Position numbers and translations under genes: made by a program. From Psilocybe azurescens (taxonomy: Eukaryota > Basidiomycota > Agaricomycetes > Agaricales > Agrocybaceae): DNA of 42,422 nucleotides. Positions 9,696 through 20,029 of this stretch are shown one piece after another. The notes beneath the pieces were generated by a model. That model was not told the origin of the DNA, made no database searches, and saw only the letters and a program-made list of their open reading frames with translations. Numbering within the stretch: position 1 is the first letter of the stretch; each line of letters opens with the position of its first letter. The stretch spans positions 1 through 42,422 of the forward strand of contig JAJIRX010001059.1 in assembly GCA_023853785.1 (NCBI GenBank). The letters run 5' to 3'.

Positions 9696-11981
9696 ATGTC
9701 ACAGAACAATACTATCCGACCCTTCAATCCCTTTAGCTTGCACTCTGGTGCCGATGACTCATGGCACCGCGATGTTTTGAGGTATATAGCATACGGTGAT
9801 TCTCGACTTCGTACGGCTTTGGTCAAGATGTCAGAAGCCGAGAATCGGCATCAAGTTTGGATGCAGACATGCCTCTTTAAAGAGTCCGTAAGTGCACATA
9901 TCTGTTGATTCAAACATATCGCCCAAAATTCACACCTTACTGCACAGAGATTTTTCTTGCAGTATGTCGGCATCGCCGCTGCCATGGGCCTGGTATTCGA
10001 CACTCCGGTCATTTTATGTTCTTTGGCCGTTTCTCTTTGCCAGGCATCATCCAGTCAATTGCCGCTCCCATTCGATTCAAAACTTATCGCCATCCTTGCT
10101 GCGAGCACTCGATCTGACCAAGCACATCATACTGTATCACAGTACAAGTACGATTGGTGGAACAAAAATACGGCGACAACAACACTAGACGAGAAGAAGC
10201 TACACATTGCCCTCGCATTCCATCGCAACCAACTAACATTGATCCATCCAACGACAGCACCCCGGACCATGACGGCCCCGGTTCCGGCCTCCCTCACCTA
10301 CTCCTCCACCGATTCCAAGCATAGATCTACTGGCCGTGCCTAAGATTGCTGTTTCCGTTCCCAGTGCCAACCCGGACTGCCCTATGTGCGACATCTACCA
10401 AAAGATGGCCGCTGACCTGTACCAAATGAATGTCGATGCCGTTCGACATAACAGGCAACTTTTCTTGCTGGCCGACACAGAGAGCGCTTTCTCTGCGAAC
10501 GTCGCGTTGCCGGATTCTACGAACTGCACGAGGCCGCCGTGCTTAAGGAAACCGCAAACGTTCCAGCGCGAGGTGGTACGGAATGGGGCCGGCACCGGCA
10601 CTGCATGCCCCTGCTCGCTCTCATTGGACATGGGGTGAAAGCCTCACCCAAGAGGACGTTCTTGCCCTTGGACGATCTCACCAAGCGGAGATTCACACCG
10701 GGTATGGAATCGAGTTGGAAGATGGGAATATAGGTGGGAACGATTCCGAAACGAGGAATACAGTTGGAACTTGTGCGTTGTCATTCTCGCTATTCATAGA
10801 TGAGCTTTACTAATGCCATGAACAGGCGTAGAAGAAAATGTGCTGCTAAACAGCTGGGACGATGTCCGGGACTCTATCGGAAACATGTCCGGCAATGTCA
10901 GAGCGGCACATATGCCGGAGTCCGGTTCGCCACCATCAATTAACAAGGCGGCGGCCGGAGCCGGGCCGCCATTGCAAATATGTCTGACGACGAAGTGGAA
11001 ATCGTCCCGCCACCTTCCATGCAACTAGGCCGTGCACCTGGACCCAGGTCGCGCTAGTTAACACGTCTGACAACGTAGGTCAAATTTTGTCTGCTGCCCC
11101 TGCACCGCATAGTCGTTCACAGGCTGCCTTGGCCAACATGTCCGATGATGATGAGGTGGAGATCATCTCATCAATTAACGTTGGCCTGACGTAGGGCGGC
11201 ACCCGGTCCCGGTTTGCGTTGGCCAACATGTCCGACGATGATGAGATCGAAATTTTATCTGCTGCCCCTGCACCGCGAGAGTCGTTTCACGGACCGCCTT
11301 GACCAACATGTCCGATGATGATGAGGTGGAGATCATCTCATCATCTAATGTCGGCCTGAGAGCAAGCAACACCCTCAACAGTGTGTCGGACAATTCCAAC
11401 ATCCAATTCTGGGCCCGCTGGCCGCGTTAGAAAACATGTCCGATGACTCCCCCGATGACTCACCCGTTCCTTCTCCATCCCTTGCCCGTACCCATGCTCG
11501 CTGTAGCATTAGACAATATGATGTCTGATGACGACGAGCCAATATCTCTCCCGGCGGACACCCGCTCTCGTGCTCGCTGTAGCACTGGACAATATAATGT
11601 CTGACAATAACGATCCCAACCCCCGCAGAGCCGATCACTCCCCCGGGCGGACTTCCATTCCCGTGCTCGTATTGCGCTGGCCAACATGTTGTCTGATGAT
11701 GACGAGCCCAACCCCCGTAGCCCCTGGCCCCCATGCTCACCCCGCTTTGAATGCGCCCCGGCATTATATCCGGACTTGTCCCGCTCCCCCGCCCCTGTCC
11801 CGCCCCCCTGCCATCATGATGTCCGATCACGATGAACGCCCTGCGCATCGTAATCCATATCCTTACTCCCTTCCCCTGATTCGCCGGAAGGTGAGGCTGG
11901 CCCTCGCAAGAAAGCAAGGCGATCAAAAAGGTGTATCGGCCAGAAGACTTTGAGGACATGGATGATGAATGGTTTGCGTAG
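9696..11981 (+). pseudogene. Gene D: KDZ-linked accessory protein with acidic repeat array
   Basis: It starts 68 bp after the transposase stop (MSQNNTIRPFNPFSLHSG). The first exon ends CLFKES at 9887. An intron (9888-9963, GTAAGT..TTGCAG) joins it to a hydrophobic segment YVGIAAAMGLVFDTPVIL. Later blocks in changing frames read NPDCPMCDIYQKMAADLY, RERFLCERRVAGFYELHEAA, ESLTQEDVLALGRSHQAE and GVEENVLLNSWDDVRDS. From about 10980 a degenerate array of NMSDDDE units begins. The end reads RKKARRSK and then, after a one-base slip in an A-run near 11925, VYRPEDFEDMDDEWFA, with a TAG at 11979-11981. I recognise no catalytic motif. The single Cys-x2-Cys (CPMC), the acidic repeats and a basic patch just before the acidic tail suggest a chromatin- or partner-binding role, which is inference only. 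The sense orientation right behind the transposase suggests it belongs to the same element. Confidence 0.5.
10975..11835 (+). repeat. Degenerate tandem array encoding NMSDDDE-type units
   Basis: At least eight units carry the nucleotide core AACATGTCCGATGATGATGA or a variant. They lie near 10987, 11139, 11227, 11306, 11433, 11516, 11597, 11685 and 11817. Spacing is mostly 79-88 bp, with some gaps near 1.5 or 2 units. Encoded motifs include LANMSDDDEVEIIS and LANMSDDDEIEILS. Spacers carry a second shared word (CTGCTGCCCCTGCACCGC, seen twice, near 11092 and 11260). Units have drifted out of a common frame. Confidence 0.75.
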
Positions 11982-12078
11982 TTTAGTGTCTAGGTCGTCT
12001 TCATTAATGTTTTTTGACAATATAATTATTATCTTCGGCATCACGAGTGCTGCAGCAGAACAGGACAGGCCGGGCTAA

Positions 12079-12177
12079 CTGAATGGGTCGGGACCGTGTC
12101 GGCGCATACAACACCGGTATTAATACCGGAATACACTAGGTCGGGAAGCTGAACGGGTCGGAACTGGGTCGGCAAAA
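12079..12177. repeat. GGTCGG near-repeats around a 16-bp perfect palindrome
   Basis: Two related segments, GAATGGGTCGGGACCGTGTC (from 12081) and GAACGGGTCGGAACTGGGTC (from about 12151), flank the perfect palindrome CCGGTATTAATACCGG at 12114-12129. It lies just beyond gene D and could be a subterminal region of the KDZ element. No matching left end is in the window, so that is inference. Confidence 0.45.
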
Positions 12178-12205
12178 TCTAAAGTGCCACCTGCAAAACT
12201 GCACT

Positions 12206-12280
12206 GCAAAAACAACCAAATAACCTGGTTCGAACCCTGGATGTCAAATTTTAATATCCACGCAATACCACTACACAAAC
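12206..12280 (-). repeat. tRNA-like Pol III module 1 (SINE-like)
   Basis: Read on the minus strand, a box A-like GTGTAGTGGTATTGCG (12261-12276) is followed about 39 nt on by a box B match GGGTTCGAACC (12227-12237). A T5 run (12208-12212) comes next. TGGAT and ATCCA between the boxes can pair around an enlarged 13-nt loop. Box spacing fits a tRNA promoter, but acceptor pairing is not convincing. A SINE or degenerate tRNA is therefore likelier than a working tRNA. Confidence 0.45.
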
Positions 12281-12365
12281 AGTCCTATTTTTGACTTGTC
12301 TCTTTCTTTACCTGATCTTAAAGTGCGTATCAAACCCAGGTGGAATTGATCCCACCGGCTGTACC

Positions 12366-12446
12366 AAAAATGACTCCGTGGGCGGGATTCGAAACCCAGG
12401 AGTAAGATAGCCATTGTGAACACTAACCGTTATGCCATTGATTCTT
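12366..12446 (-). repeat. tRNA-like Pol III module 2 (SINE-like)
   Basis: On the minus strand, TGGCATAACGGTTAGTG (12421-12437) is a close box A match. GGGTTTCGAATCCC (12384-12397) is a box B with one extra T. T5 (12366-12370) follows, as expected of a Pol III terminator. Spacing between boxes is about 40 nt. The acceptor ends do not pair, so I call it tRNA-derived rather than a tRNA gene. It lies on the same strand as module 1, about 85 bp away. Confidence 0.5.
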
Positions 12447-12449
12447 GAT

Positions 12450-15400
12450 ATGTATGTATATGTAGCCCCGTATATGGCCAATGTTTGAGATTCAGAGAGG
12501 GTATATTGTGTTCGGAGCGGCATCGGGCGGGACCGGGCGGACGCACTTTCCGTACCTACCACACCATTTGGTACAATTCTGTAAAAAAATTTGCTGCTCT
12601 GCAATTTCATTTGGACTGAAAAAAAAGCCTCCGGTGGCGGGAATTTTTCCGTACTCTGGACCGGGTCTGGGAAAGGGAGCGGCGCAGGCAATGTACCCTA
12701 CCCAACCAGCCAGACATGGTGCATTCAATGTAATTACTGAATCATATCTCATGGTACAGTGTAGATTCCCTTTAAGGATAAACAACATTCAGCGGCTCAG
12801 AGGAATTACTGAACCCATATGATATGCAACACTGTAATTGTCCTTTCTACCATATGGTATGTTACAATGGTACATATCTAGCTGTACGATAGAGAGATAT
12901 GGAGCGTCTGAGGTTTGGGCATTACACCCACTACCCCTGTAAACCGTGGCAACGTAGCCTGCGGAGAAAGTGATATGAGCCGCCACGGCAACGATACTGG
13001 TAGCGCAAGTAATTTCATCACTGAAATTAAAGTATAAAGGTTATAAGGAAGTACTTTAATGTCTGAAAATCATGCAACAAGGTAGTTACTCACATGAAAA
13101 TAACTTTGAGACGGTTGACCTGGAATTTTCTCGAAAGACACTTTAGGAAGCAGTGCTTAGAGATAGAACTGGAAAGAAGAGCTGTAATTCAGCAAAAACC
13201 GAATGCCGCAAGCATAACGTAAATTACCTTTCACCTCTGTTGAAGTTGGGGTTCTGGCTGATCTTCCACGTCCAACGCCCCTTTTATATCTTTCAGACTT
13301 CATTTTTCGGAATTAATATTCTAGTGGCCTGAGGTAGTTTCTACCTTAGCTTGAACATTATTCCCTGCCGCTGCATCGTGCCAGTTTCCTAAAGTTGGTG
13401 TAGCACACATAAATTGTTCTTGGCGAATTTCAAAACAACATTTACAGGATTGTGGCGTTTGCATTTTCCGCTCCACCTTCCTCAGATCCTCTCAAAATCC
13501 TTCCTACTCGGCAGTACAAGACCTATTCATGGAGAGACTAGTTTGGTTTCGTCCTTTGATGGGTCTAATGTTGGGTTAGCTCGGTTTTTCCACAGAGCAT
13601 GTTCTGATCCATTGACCTAGCGGCAGGGATCGTGGACTAAGTCTGGACATGAGTGTCCCCACTCGGGAATTTCCATGGAGGCTATAGACCACCACTTTAT
13701 CACAATGGGGATTTCGGAGTCAGATCTCACCCGCCTTATAATCCCTCTTCAAAGATGTAGCATTTGTGCGTGGGAACAAAATTACAAGGAGGATGAGAAA
13801 AACAGATGAATTTGAATTGAATTTGGTACAGCGACATAAGCATGTATTGATACTATACTCGAGTATATGGTAATAGCTCTACACATGATAAGTAGGCTCA
13901 TAGGGTGGGACAAGTCTGCATTAAAAGGACGTGAATATTGATCAGTGGGTTGAATTCCTTGGCATACCTCTGAGCATCCTTGGGATTAAGAGCACCTCGA
14001 TATGCATCCGTCAGCACTAAATAGTTATTTAGTCATTAAGGATCAACCACTTACATCTACTTTGGATGTCACATCACCTTTAGTTAGCTTCAGAAAACAA
14101 CACATTGGTTTTATTTTGTCGTTACCTGTGAATCACTTCTGAAATGCTGTCCAAGTATTTTTGGCCTTAAGATTTCTTTAAGATTTATATCTCGGCCGCC
14201 TAAATGGGACCAGGCCGGTCATACTCATCCATCCTTCCATCCCAGAATTTACAGTATCTCGATCGCTATGCGTTTAAAGTAGGATACAAGAGCCCAAAAA
14301 AATTCGTACATGATGAACCGAGTAATTCACTGGTCTAAGCATTTGTGACTTTCCATCCACTTCAATGAAACGGAACATCTGAAACCAGCGAAGATCTTAA
14401 TTCTGTATGATGTCGCCGTTGCCAAATCGTCTGTGTTGACACAACAAGCCTTATGGTCAATATATTTTGGTAACTTGTACGCATCGTGGGCCCTCTCAGT
14501 TTCGCACTGTCGGAGAGACACGAGAGAGCGTTTATGGAGGCCATTAGAGATTATGGCGACCAAATAGGTTAGAATGAGTCAGAGAATGGTGTTAATTTGA
14601 ATTACCAGGCTGATGAACTCAATAGACTAGGGAGAATTGCCTTGAGTAGGTTGCTAGCTTATGTAAATAAAGTGCTCGTGTGATGAGGTTTTAGCTACAA
14701 TATATGTGGGTGTCCATCAATGTACAGTTGGCCGGCGCCACAACATCCCCCTTCAGAGGAATGTCTCAAGAATCTCTGAGTGGTGTCCTGCCACAGCAAT
14801 TGAACTTACAGAGCTCAATTTAGGGCCTGTTGAATGATACCTAGCAGCACTTAGATATTGACAAAGGATTTAGAAATGTTAGATAGAAATTGCAACTGTA
14901 ATTTATTCCACCCCATTCACATGCGCATTGATAGCTGCTTAGATCAAAAATATCGAACATTATAATGCCACCTTGGTCTGTCACTTAACCGAATTTGGCG
15001 TCAATGTCACTAGAACCAAGGCAATAAGAAGTACCCTAGGAACAACCTATACCAAGAGCGGAATGGACATGAAGAAATAGAACTAAGTGAGAGCGTGCAA
15101 GATCGTATTCAACATTGAAAGATCAAAAATGGATTGACCTAATCAGAAGCCTCCAAAATTAAGCTACATTCATATTGATATGCCTAAGCAAGAAAAATAC
15201 ACGTATAGGCCGAGTCAGAATCTGAAGTCGTGCTGGCGATCAATATGGTATTGGTCAACTTGAGATAACGAGAGAGCCTCAAAATGTTACAAGAGTATGG
15301 TCTCGGTGATGAGGAAACTATGGGAAGTTGTCCCAAGGCAATAAGAGGTCTATGAGGGTGGTGGCGAGCACTGTTGGGGCCATCAGGAAACCAGTTGGGG

Positions 15401-15850
15401 TGGCCGTTCCAATATCCAGATGCCTGAGCTTGAGGGGTACTACACGATGTGCATCTCAATATTATGCCTGTTGCAATGTATTGTCTCTTCACTGTCAATG
15501 GCGGCAAGGAGATCCGCCCAAGAACATCGGTTGGAGCCATCAGGCTAGTCCCTTAAAGTGGACTTTGAACCTCAGGGTCCGCCTTTGTGTGTAATTTTCT
15601 CGGTTAGGCCTATTGATATGTACGTATGTAAATAGCCAAAAAAGCAAGCTTAGATTCACATTTAATCACAGCTGCTGGGCATTCAGAAGGCGAATTCAGT
15701 TGCATAGACTAGGACCCGCCTAGGCCAAGACAACCGTCATAAACTATCCAACGCAAATATTGGTCCTATGACTTACTCATGATCGTTAAGTGATGATACC
15801 GCTAGAGTTTTTGTCTTCAATGTGCGAAACCAACGGAACCAGGGAGGCTC
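12450..15850. other. Gene-poor region, nothing identified
   Basis: About 3.4 kb of roughly balanced composition. Open frames are short (up to about 118 codons) and show none of the motifs or codon regularity seen elsewhere in the window. A near-repeat built on TTACTGAA plus CATAT-like words occurs at about 12733 and 12806. I see no transposon ends, tRNA or recognisable domain. Decayed elements or single-exon remnants could be hidden here. Confidence 0.4.
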
Positions 15851-15903
15851 ACACTCGAATCCCAGCTAAGGTTGGGCTCAAGGCGGCCAAACAGCCCGAT
15901 GAG

Positions 15904-16262
15904 TTAAGGAACAAGATGGCGGATCCGCAGCTCCAAGCAGTCAATTGATACTGAAATAACGTTAGTGGCAACACAATTTTCAAATATGCATACGATGGTA
16001 ATTAACTTACGGAGGTTTGACTGATTTTCCGATTCGGCAATAGCATTGAAAGTGTTTTTTAGCACTGAAGAGGTGGCAACTAATACACAAAGATGAACCA
16101 AGTGAGAGGGATGCTTGCAACTCATGTAATCTTGGTCGGCAGTACCCCGCATTCGGATTAGATTCATAGGTGATAGTGTGAAGCCTCGATTATGATTCCA
16201 GTCACAATTTTTTACCCGAAGGGTTGAAGTCACGTTGCTAAGAGCTGGCGAGTTAGATGGTA
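15904..16262 (-). CDS. Possible terminal exons of an unidentified gene
   Basis: An open frame (SPQVPSNSPALSNVTSTLRV onward) runs down to 16011. It meets a textbook 60-nt intron at 15951-16010 on the minus strand (GTAAGTTAATT, CTAAC branch-like word, TTATTTCAG). The next exon closes at TAA (15904-15906). The intron itself contains no in-frame stop, so the frame is also open unspliced. No domain is recognised and no clear start is visible; the ATG at 16294 is in another frame. It may be a fragment or a chance arrangement. Confidence 0.22.
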
Positions 16263-16832
16263 CTTGTGGTGAGGGCCGAGGCTTTGCCCGGCATTAACGA
16301 AGTTCTTTTTATTTTTATTTTACAACCAAATCTGCAATAAAATATATCATGGAATAATTGTTATTATTTTATTAATAATCATGGGCATAAACAATCAAAA
16401 TAAAAAATGTACATGTACATAGATAATACATTCTACCAACATTCTACCATTGATTTTCAAGTGTAGAGTGTCAATTGGTCATGAAGTGTTAAAGTTCATG
16501 GTGCTGACACTAAATTAAAGCTCCGATTAAACTTGCCAAATTCGGTCTTCTGTTTTGGGTCATCATTTGCAGGTGCCGTGTTGCATCAGTACTTTACCAT
16601 CTCCCACACAGTCCATATGGACTCCAGTGGACTGGACTTGCCTATATACTGAGTGTAAAAAGGTAAACAGAGTCCAGTGGACTCCAGTGGATTCCACTGC
16701 ACTTTAGTAGATCTTATACTATACAGTGAATATGGACTGAAATAACCTTAGTCCACTGGAGTCCACTGGACTTGATACAGTAAATAAATTCAATCTTAAT
16801 ATAAATTCAGATTAGTGGAATACAGTATACAG
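16263..16832. repeat. AT-rich spacer with TCCAGTGGA short repeats
   Basis: 16263-16570 is AT-rich without features. From about 16610 to 16775 the palindromic word TCCAGTGGA/TCCACTGGA recurs in direct and inverted orientation (near 16622, 16675, 16685, 16755 and 16764). The same word family is dense at 21640-21810 and 23730-24060 inside the 9-bp-TSD element, so this patch is probably a relic of that family. The Tc1 element at 16835 is inserted next to it. Confidence 0.5.
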
Positions 16833-16834
16833 TA

Positions 16835-17038
16835 GCTCAAAAACTGTCCCAATGTTTGGCACTTTCTCACTAATTGTTTAATAACTTGGGAAATAAATTA
16901 TGTAAAAGTCTGAAAATATTATATGTTATAGTTTAACATGTGACTAACATATTTCTCACCAAAGTCACATGATTTTAACAAAAACTGATTAAGTAATGGA
17001 ATTTACAAAATAATAGAGCATTGGGACAGTTTTTGACT
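16835..17038 (+). repeat. Left terminal inverted repeat of the Tc1 element
   Basis: About 204 bp, AT-rich, mirrored at 18217-18420. Its own ends, 16837-16854 and 17019-17036, are an 18-bp perfect inverted pair, so the arm is a fold-back unit by itself. Confidence 0.9.
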
Positions 17039-17044
17039 CTCTAT

Positions 17045-18068
17045 CTAGTACTTAGTATGGCCTCCCTTTGCCTTGATAACAGCCTCCATTCTCCTTGGCA
17101 TGCTTTCTATAAGCCTTTGGCATGTTTCTGAAGGTATTTCAGTCCATTCCTTTGCCAATCTCTCCCACAATTCAAATGCTCCTTTTGGTGGTGTCTCATA
17201 GCTGTTCATTTGCCTTTTGAGGTAAACCCAAAGGTGTTCAATGGGGTTGAGATCAGGGGTTTGGGGTGGCCACTCCATAACTTCAACATCATTGGCCAAA
17301 ACCATTCTTGAGCTTTTTGGAGGTGTGTTTGGGGTCATTATCCTGCTGAAAAATCCTTTTCCCCTCTGCCATCTCCAAGTTGTCAAAGCTTTCATCCACC
17401 CCATACTCCAAAATTTCACAGTATTGGTCTGCATTCATTTTCCCCTCAACCTCAGTGAGTGTTCCAACACCATTCCACCCCATACAACCCCATACCATGA
17501 GATTGTTGCCCCCTCCATGCTTGACAGTTGGTGATATTGTTCTATCTGAGATTGCTTCACCCTTGGGTTTCCATGTATAGACCCTTCCATCTGAGCCAAT
17601 CCTGTTGATTTTTGTTTCATCTGACCAGAGTACTCTTTTCCAATCATCCACAGTCCAGCCAACATGATTCTGGGCAAATTTTAGGTGTTTTTGATGGTGG
17701 ATAGCCTTGAGGAGGGGCTGTTTTGATTTAACAACAGAGTGGAAGTTGTTTTCTTTGAGGGCATTTCTGACTGTTTGGGCACAAACAGGAGAGGGAATAG
17801 CATCATTGATGAAGTGTGTTGCCTGGACAGCATTGTCCAGCTTTCCTGTTTTGATTTGACGAAAAGGACCTGTTTATCCTTGGGAGTAAGCTTGGAGGGA
17901 CATCCACCTTTGTTTTTTGGGGTTTTCTTTGTTGGCTTCCACTTCCCTCTTGATTCTTCCAACAGTAGACTTTCCCAAACCAGTTTTAGACTCTATTTGA
18001 CAAAGAGAATAGCCCTCTTCAAGAAGATTGAGGACAGAATTGTACTGAGAAGGTGTTGCAGGCTTCAT
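17045..18068 (-). pseudogene. Tc1-type transposase, frameshifted
   Basis: It begins MKPATPSQYNSVLNLLEEGY with a helix-turn-helix (YSLCQIESKTGLGKSTVGRI). A frame change near 17915-17930 leads to GGCPSKLTPKDKQ, an AT-hook-like GRPR/GCPSK region typical of the family. Another change precedes NDAIPSPVCAQTVRNALKEN. The catalytic core reads VLWSDETKINRIGSDGR (first Asp), IFQQDNDPKHTSK (second Asp) and, after a third frame change near 17290, PPQTPDLNPIEHLW (Glu). This fits the D,D34E arrangement of Tc1 transposases. It ends KAKGGHTKY at 17045. Total span is about 341 codons, normal for Tc1. All catalytic residues survive, but three frame breaks rule out a functional protein from this copy as given. 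Confidence 0.9.
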
Positions 18069-18216
18069 GATGTGGTGGTTAAAGAGAAAGATGGTTGAAC
18101 TTGAATTCAACATTGCAAATGTGTACAAATAGTGTCACATGACCTTGTTTAATTTTCTCACAATTTATACAAAGCAATTTGGCTTTCTACAAGCATGTAA
18201 AGCTATTATTTTATAG

Positions 18217-18420
18217 GGTCAAAAACTGTCCCAATGTTTTATTATTTTGTAAATTCCATTACTTAATCAGTTTTAGTTAAAATCATGTGACCTTGGTGAG
18301 AAATATGTTAGTCACATGTTAAACTATAACATATAATATTTTCAGACTTTTACATAATTTATTTCCCAAGTTATTAAACAATTAGTGAGAAAGTGCCAGG
18401 CATTGGGACAGTTTTTTCAG
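18217..18420 (-). repeat. Right terminal inverted repeat of the Tc1 element
   Basis: Reverse complement of 16835-17038. The 18-mer core sits at 18219-18236, with an inverted copy at 18401-18418 that has one extra T. Small differences between arms (for example TTTGG versus CCTGG near the outer end) show independent drift since insertion. Confidence 0.9.
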
Positions 18421-18449
18421 TACTTCTCACTCCCCACATATTCCCTAGG

Positions 18450-18575
18450 ACTGGAGGGATTGAGAAAGGGAGTGAAGGGAATAGAGGGAATAGAGGGAAT
18501 AGAGGGGATTGAAGAGGGAATGAAGGAATTGGAGAGGGAACGGAGGGGAATGATGGGGAATGAAGGGGAATAGAG
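18450..18575 (+). repeat. Purine-rich minisatellite
   Basis: G/A-rich tract containing three perfect 9-bp units GGAATAGAG (18479-18505) and further degenerate GGGAATGAAGG-like units to 18575. It is adjacent to the right end of the Tc1 element. Confidence 0.75.
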
Positions 18576-18690
18576 TTATTTATAGCCAATACAGTAATAA
18601 AGTGGAATTCCCATGGCTTGAAGCTGAGTAAAAACAATTTCCCACACCTTTAGGCTGAATATAAAAATAGATTTACACAGTTACCACTAC

Positions 18691-18762
18691 TATCATACAT
18701 CTACTATACACTGCTTATATAATCCTTATATCATACACCTACTGTACACTGCTTATATAATC
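18691..18762 (+). repeat. 34-bp direct repeat, two copies
   Basis: 18691-18724 and 18729-18762 are nearly identical (two differences). Each begins TATCATACA and ends TGCTTATATAATC. They lie in the AT-rich flank of the GC-rich block. Confidence 0.8.
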
Positions 18763-18769
18763 TACCCTG

Positions 18770-20020
18770 TATCATTGGATTCCAACTAGAATATTTCAAT
18801 CTATCAATCTTAGTGTAAATTCATGAGTGCAATATAATATATTAATAACTATATACTACATTATTATCTACATGTAAAGTCCATTGTAACAAAATAAAAT
18901 AAAAATAAAAAACATAACAGAGTAAAAGATGGGCGGGAGGATATATACTTGGGTTAAATGAACAAACAAACACATAGATGTAAAAGAAAATGAGAGAACA
19001 CAAGAAAAAAAGTGAAAAAAAATTTAAAAAAAAGGGTGGCGGACGGGTGGTGGTATCGGTCATACATGCTGTCGTCGTCCTGGCGTGTCGCCGTACAGCG
19101 TCGTCGTCCTGCGGCTGTTGTGTCCGTCGTGGCCATCGTACTCGGTGTCGTACATGTTGTCGCCGTTGTCTTTGCGGCCGTCGTGGGTGCCGTACTCGGT
19201 GTCGTGTGTGTTGTCGTCGTGGCCGCCGTGGCGTTTTCGTACGTGTCGTCGCCGTGGCCACCGTGTGTGTCGTACGTGTCGCTGCACGCCGTCCTGCGTG
19301 TTGTGGTACGCGTCCTGCGTGTCCTACGTGTCATCGTCGTGGCCGCCGTGCATGTCGTCGTTGTCGTCTTTGCGGCCGTCGTGGGTGCCATACGTCGGTG
19401 TCGTCGTCGTGGCCGCCATGCGTGTCGACGTGTCGCGGTATGCGTCCTGCGTGTCGTGGTACGCGTCCTGCGTGTCGTTGTTGTTGTCCCTATGTGCCGT
19501 GTCCGCTTTCGTACGTACCGTTGTCGTACCGTACACGTTGCGTGTGTCGCGGTACGGCGGTAATGCATACGCCATCGGTCTGTATGAGAAAGAAAGAGGG
19601 GGGGAGGGTTAGTGGCGGCGGTGGGTGGGGTTCGCGACTTACCTGGTGTCAGCGGCCGGCGTTTCACGTCGCCCTCGTTACCTGCATCCCCTCCCCCTCG
19701 TTCCACCTTGTTCCGGTGTCGTTGTCGTTGTATGCGGAGCCGTCGTCATCGTCGTCGGTACCGTGTACGCGTGTCCGAGTCGTCATCACCGTACACGGAC
19801 CCGTCATCGGTCGGTGGTGCCGCGATGCATGTCGGGTCGGGTTGGCGAGTGCCTGGCTCCAACCGACAACGGCAAGGTGGTGAGGGCACGCACGACGGCA
19901 GCAGCGGGGTGGTGGTGGTTGGAGGAAGAGGTGGGGTGGTTGGAGTAACCAACGGACTGACGTGGCAACCGAAAGTCACGCACGTGACATTATTCCCAGT
20001 TGCCGAGAATTGCTGAGCGA
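18770..20020 (-). repeat. GC-rich low-complexity block, inverted relative to 21930-23520
   Basis: The AT-rich border (18770-19030: TTGGATTCCAACTAGAAT, ACTATATACTACAT, A-runs) and the inner border near 19850-20010 (CCTGGCTCCAACCGAC, CGTGGCA, CACGTGAC, GCCGAGAAT) have reverse-complement counterparts at 23290-23520 and 21950-22100. Between them lies a GTCGTCGTGGCCGCCGTG-type low-complexity tract. Long open frames here on both strands are compositional and I do not call genes. The copy is truncated at about 20020. The matching tRNA-like unit and terminal repeats are absent on that side. Confidence 0.65.
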
Positions 20021-20029
20021 TAACATTAA

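Larger units (their letters stand above)
16835..18420 (-). mobile_element. Complete Tc1/mariner (IS630 superfamily) element with TA target duplication
   Basis: A 1586-bp element flanked by TA dinucleotides at 16833-16834 and 18421-18422. Inverted repeats of about 204 bp (16835-17038 and 18217-18420) match along their length with few differences. They surround a single minus-strand transposase gene of family-typical length. Each inverted repeat itself begins and ends with the 18-mer TCAAAAACTGTCCCAATG in opposite orientation, giving four copies in all. Confidence 0.92.

Noticed and set aside
1..12000. TET/JBP-type dioxygenase passenger, known from some fungal KDZ elements
   Set aside because: No HxD motif context or other hallmark was seen in genes A, B or D.
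12206..12446. Genuine tRNA genes
   Set aside because: Box A and B are good, but acceptor stems do not pair and the anticodon arms are abnormal, so they are kept as tRNA-like repeats only.
15184..15540. 118-codon minus-strand frame starting MAPTDVLGRI
   Set aside because: No homology recognised and no splice partners; indistinguishable from chance in this region.
18423..18640. Telomere-like or CRISPR-like array
   Set aside because: Units are GGAATAGAG-type and irregular; no TTAGGG runs, and no repeat-spacer periodicity anywhere in the window.
18842..19980. Open frames of up to about 297 codons in the left GC-rich block
   Set aside because: Same compositional artefact; Val/Cys/Ser or Thr/Arg runs from GTCGTC-type repeats.
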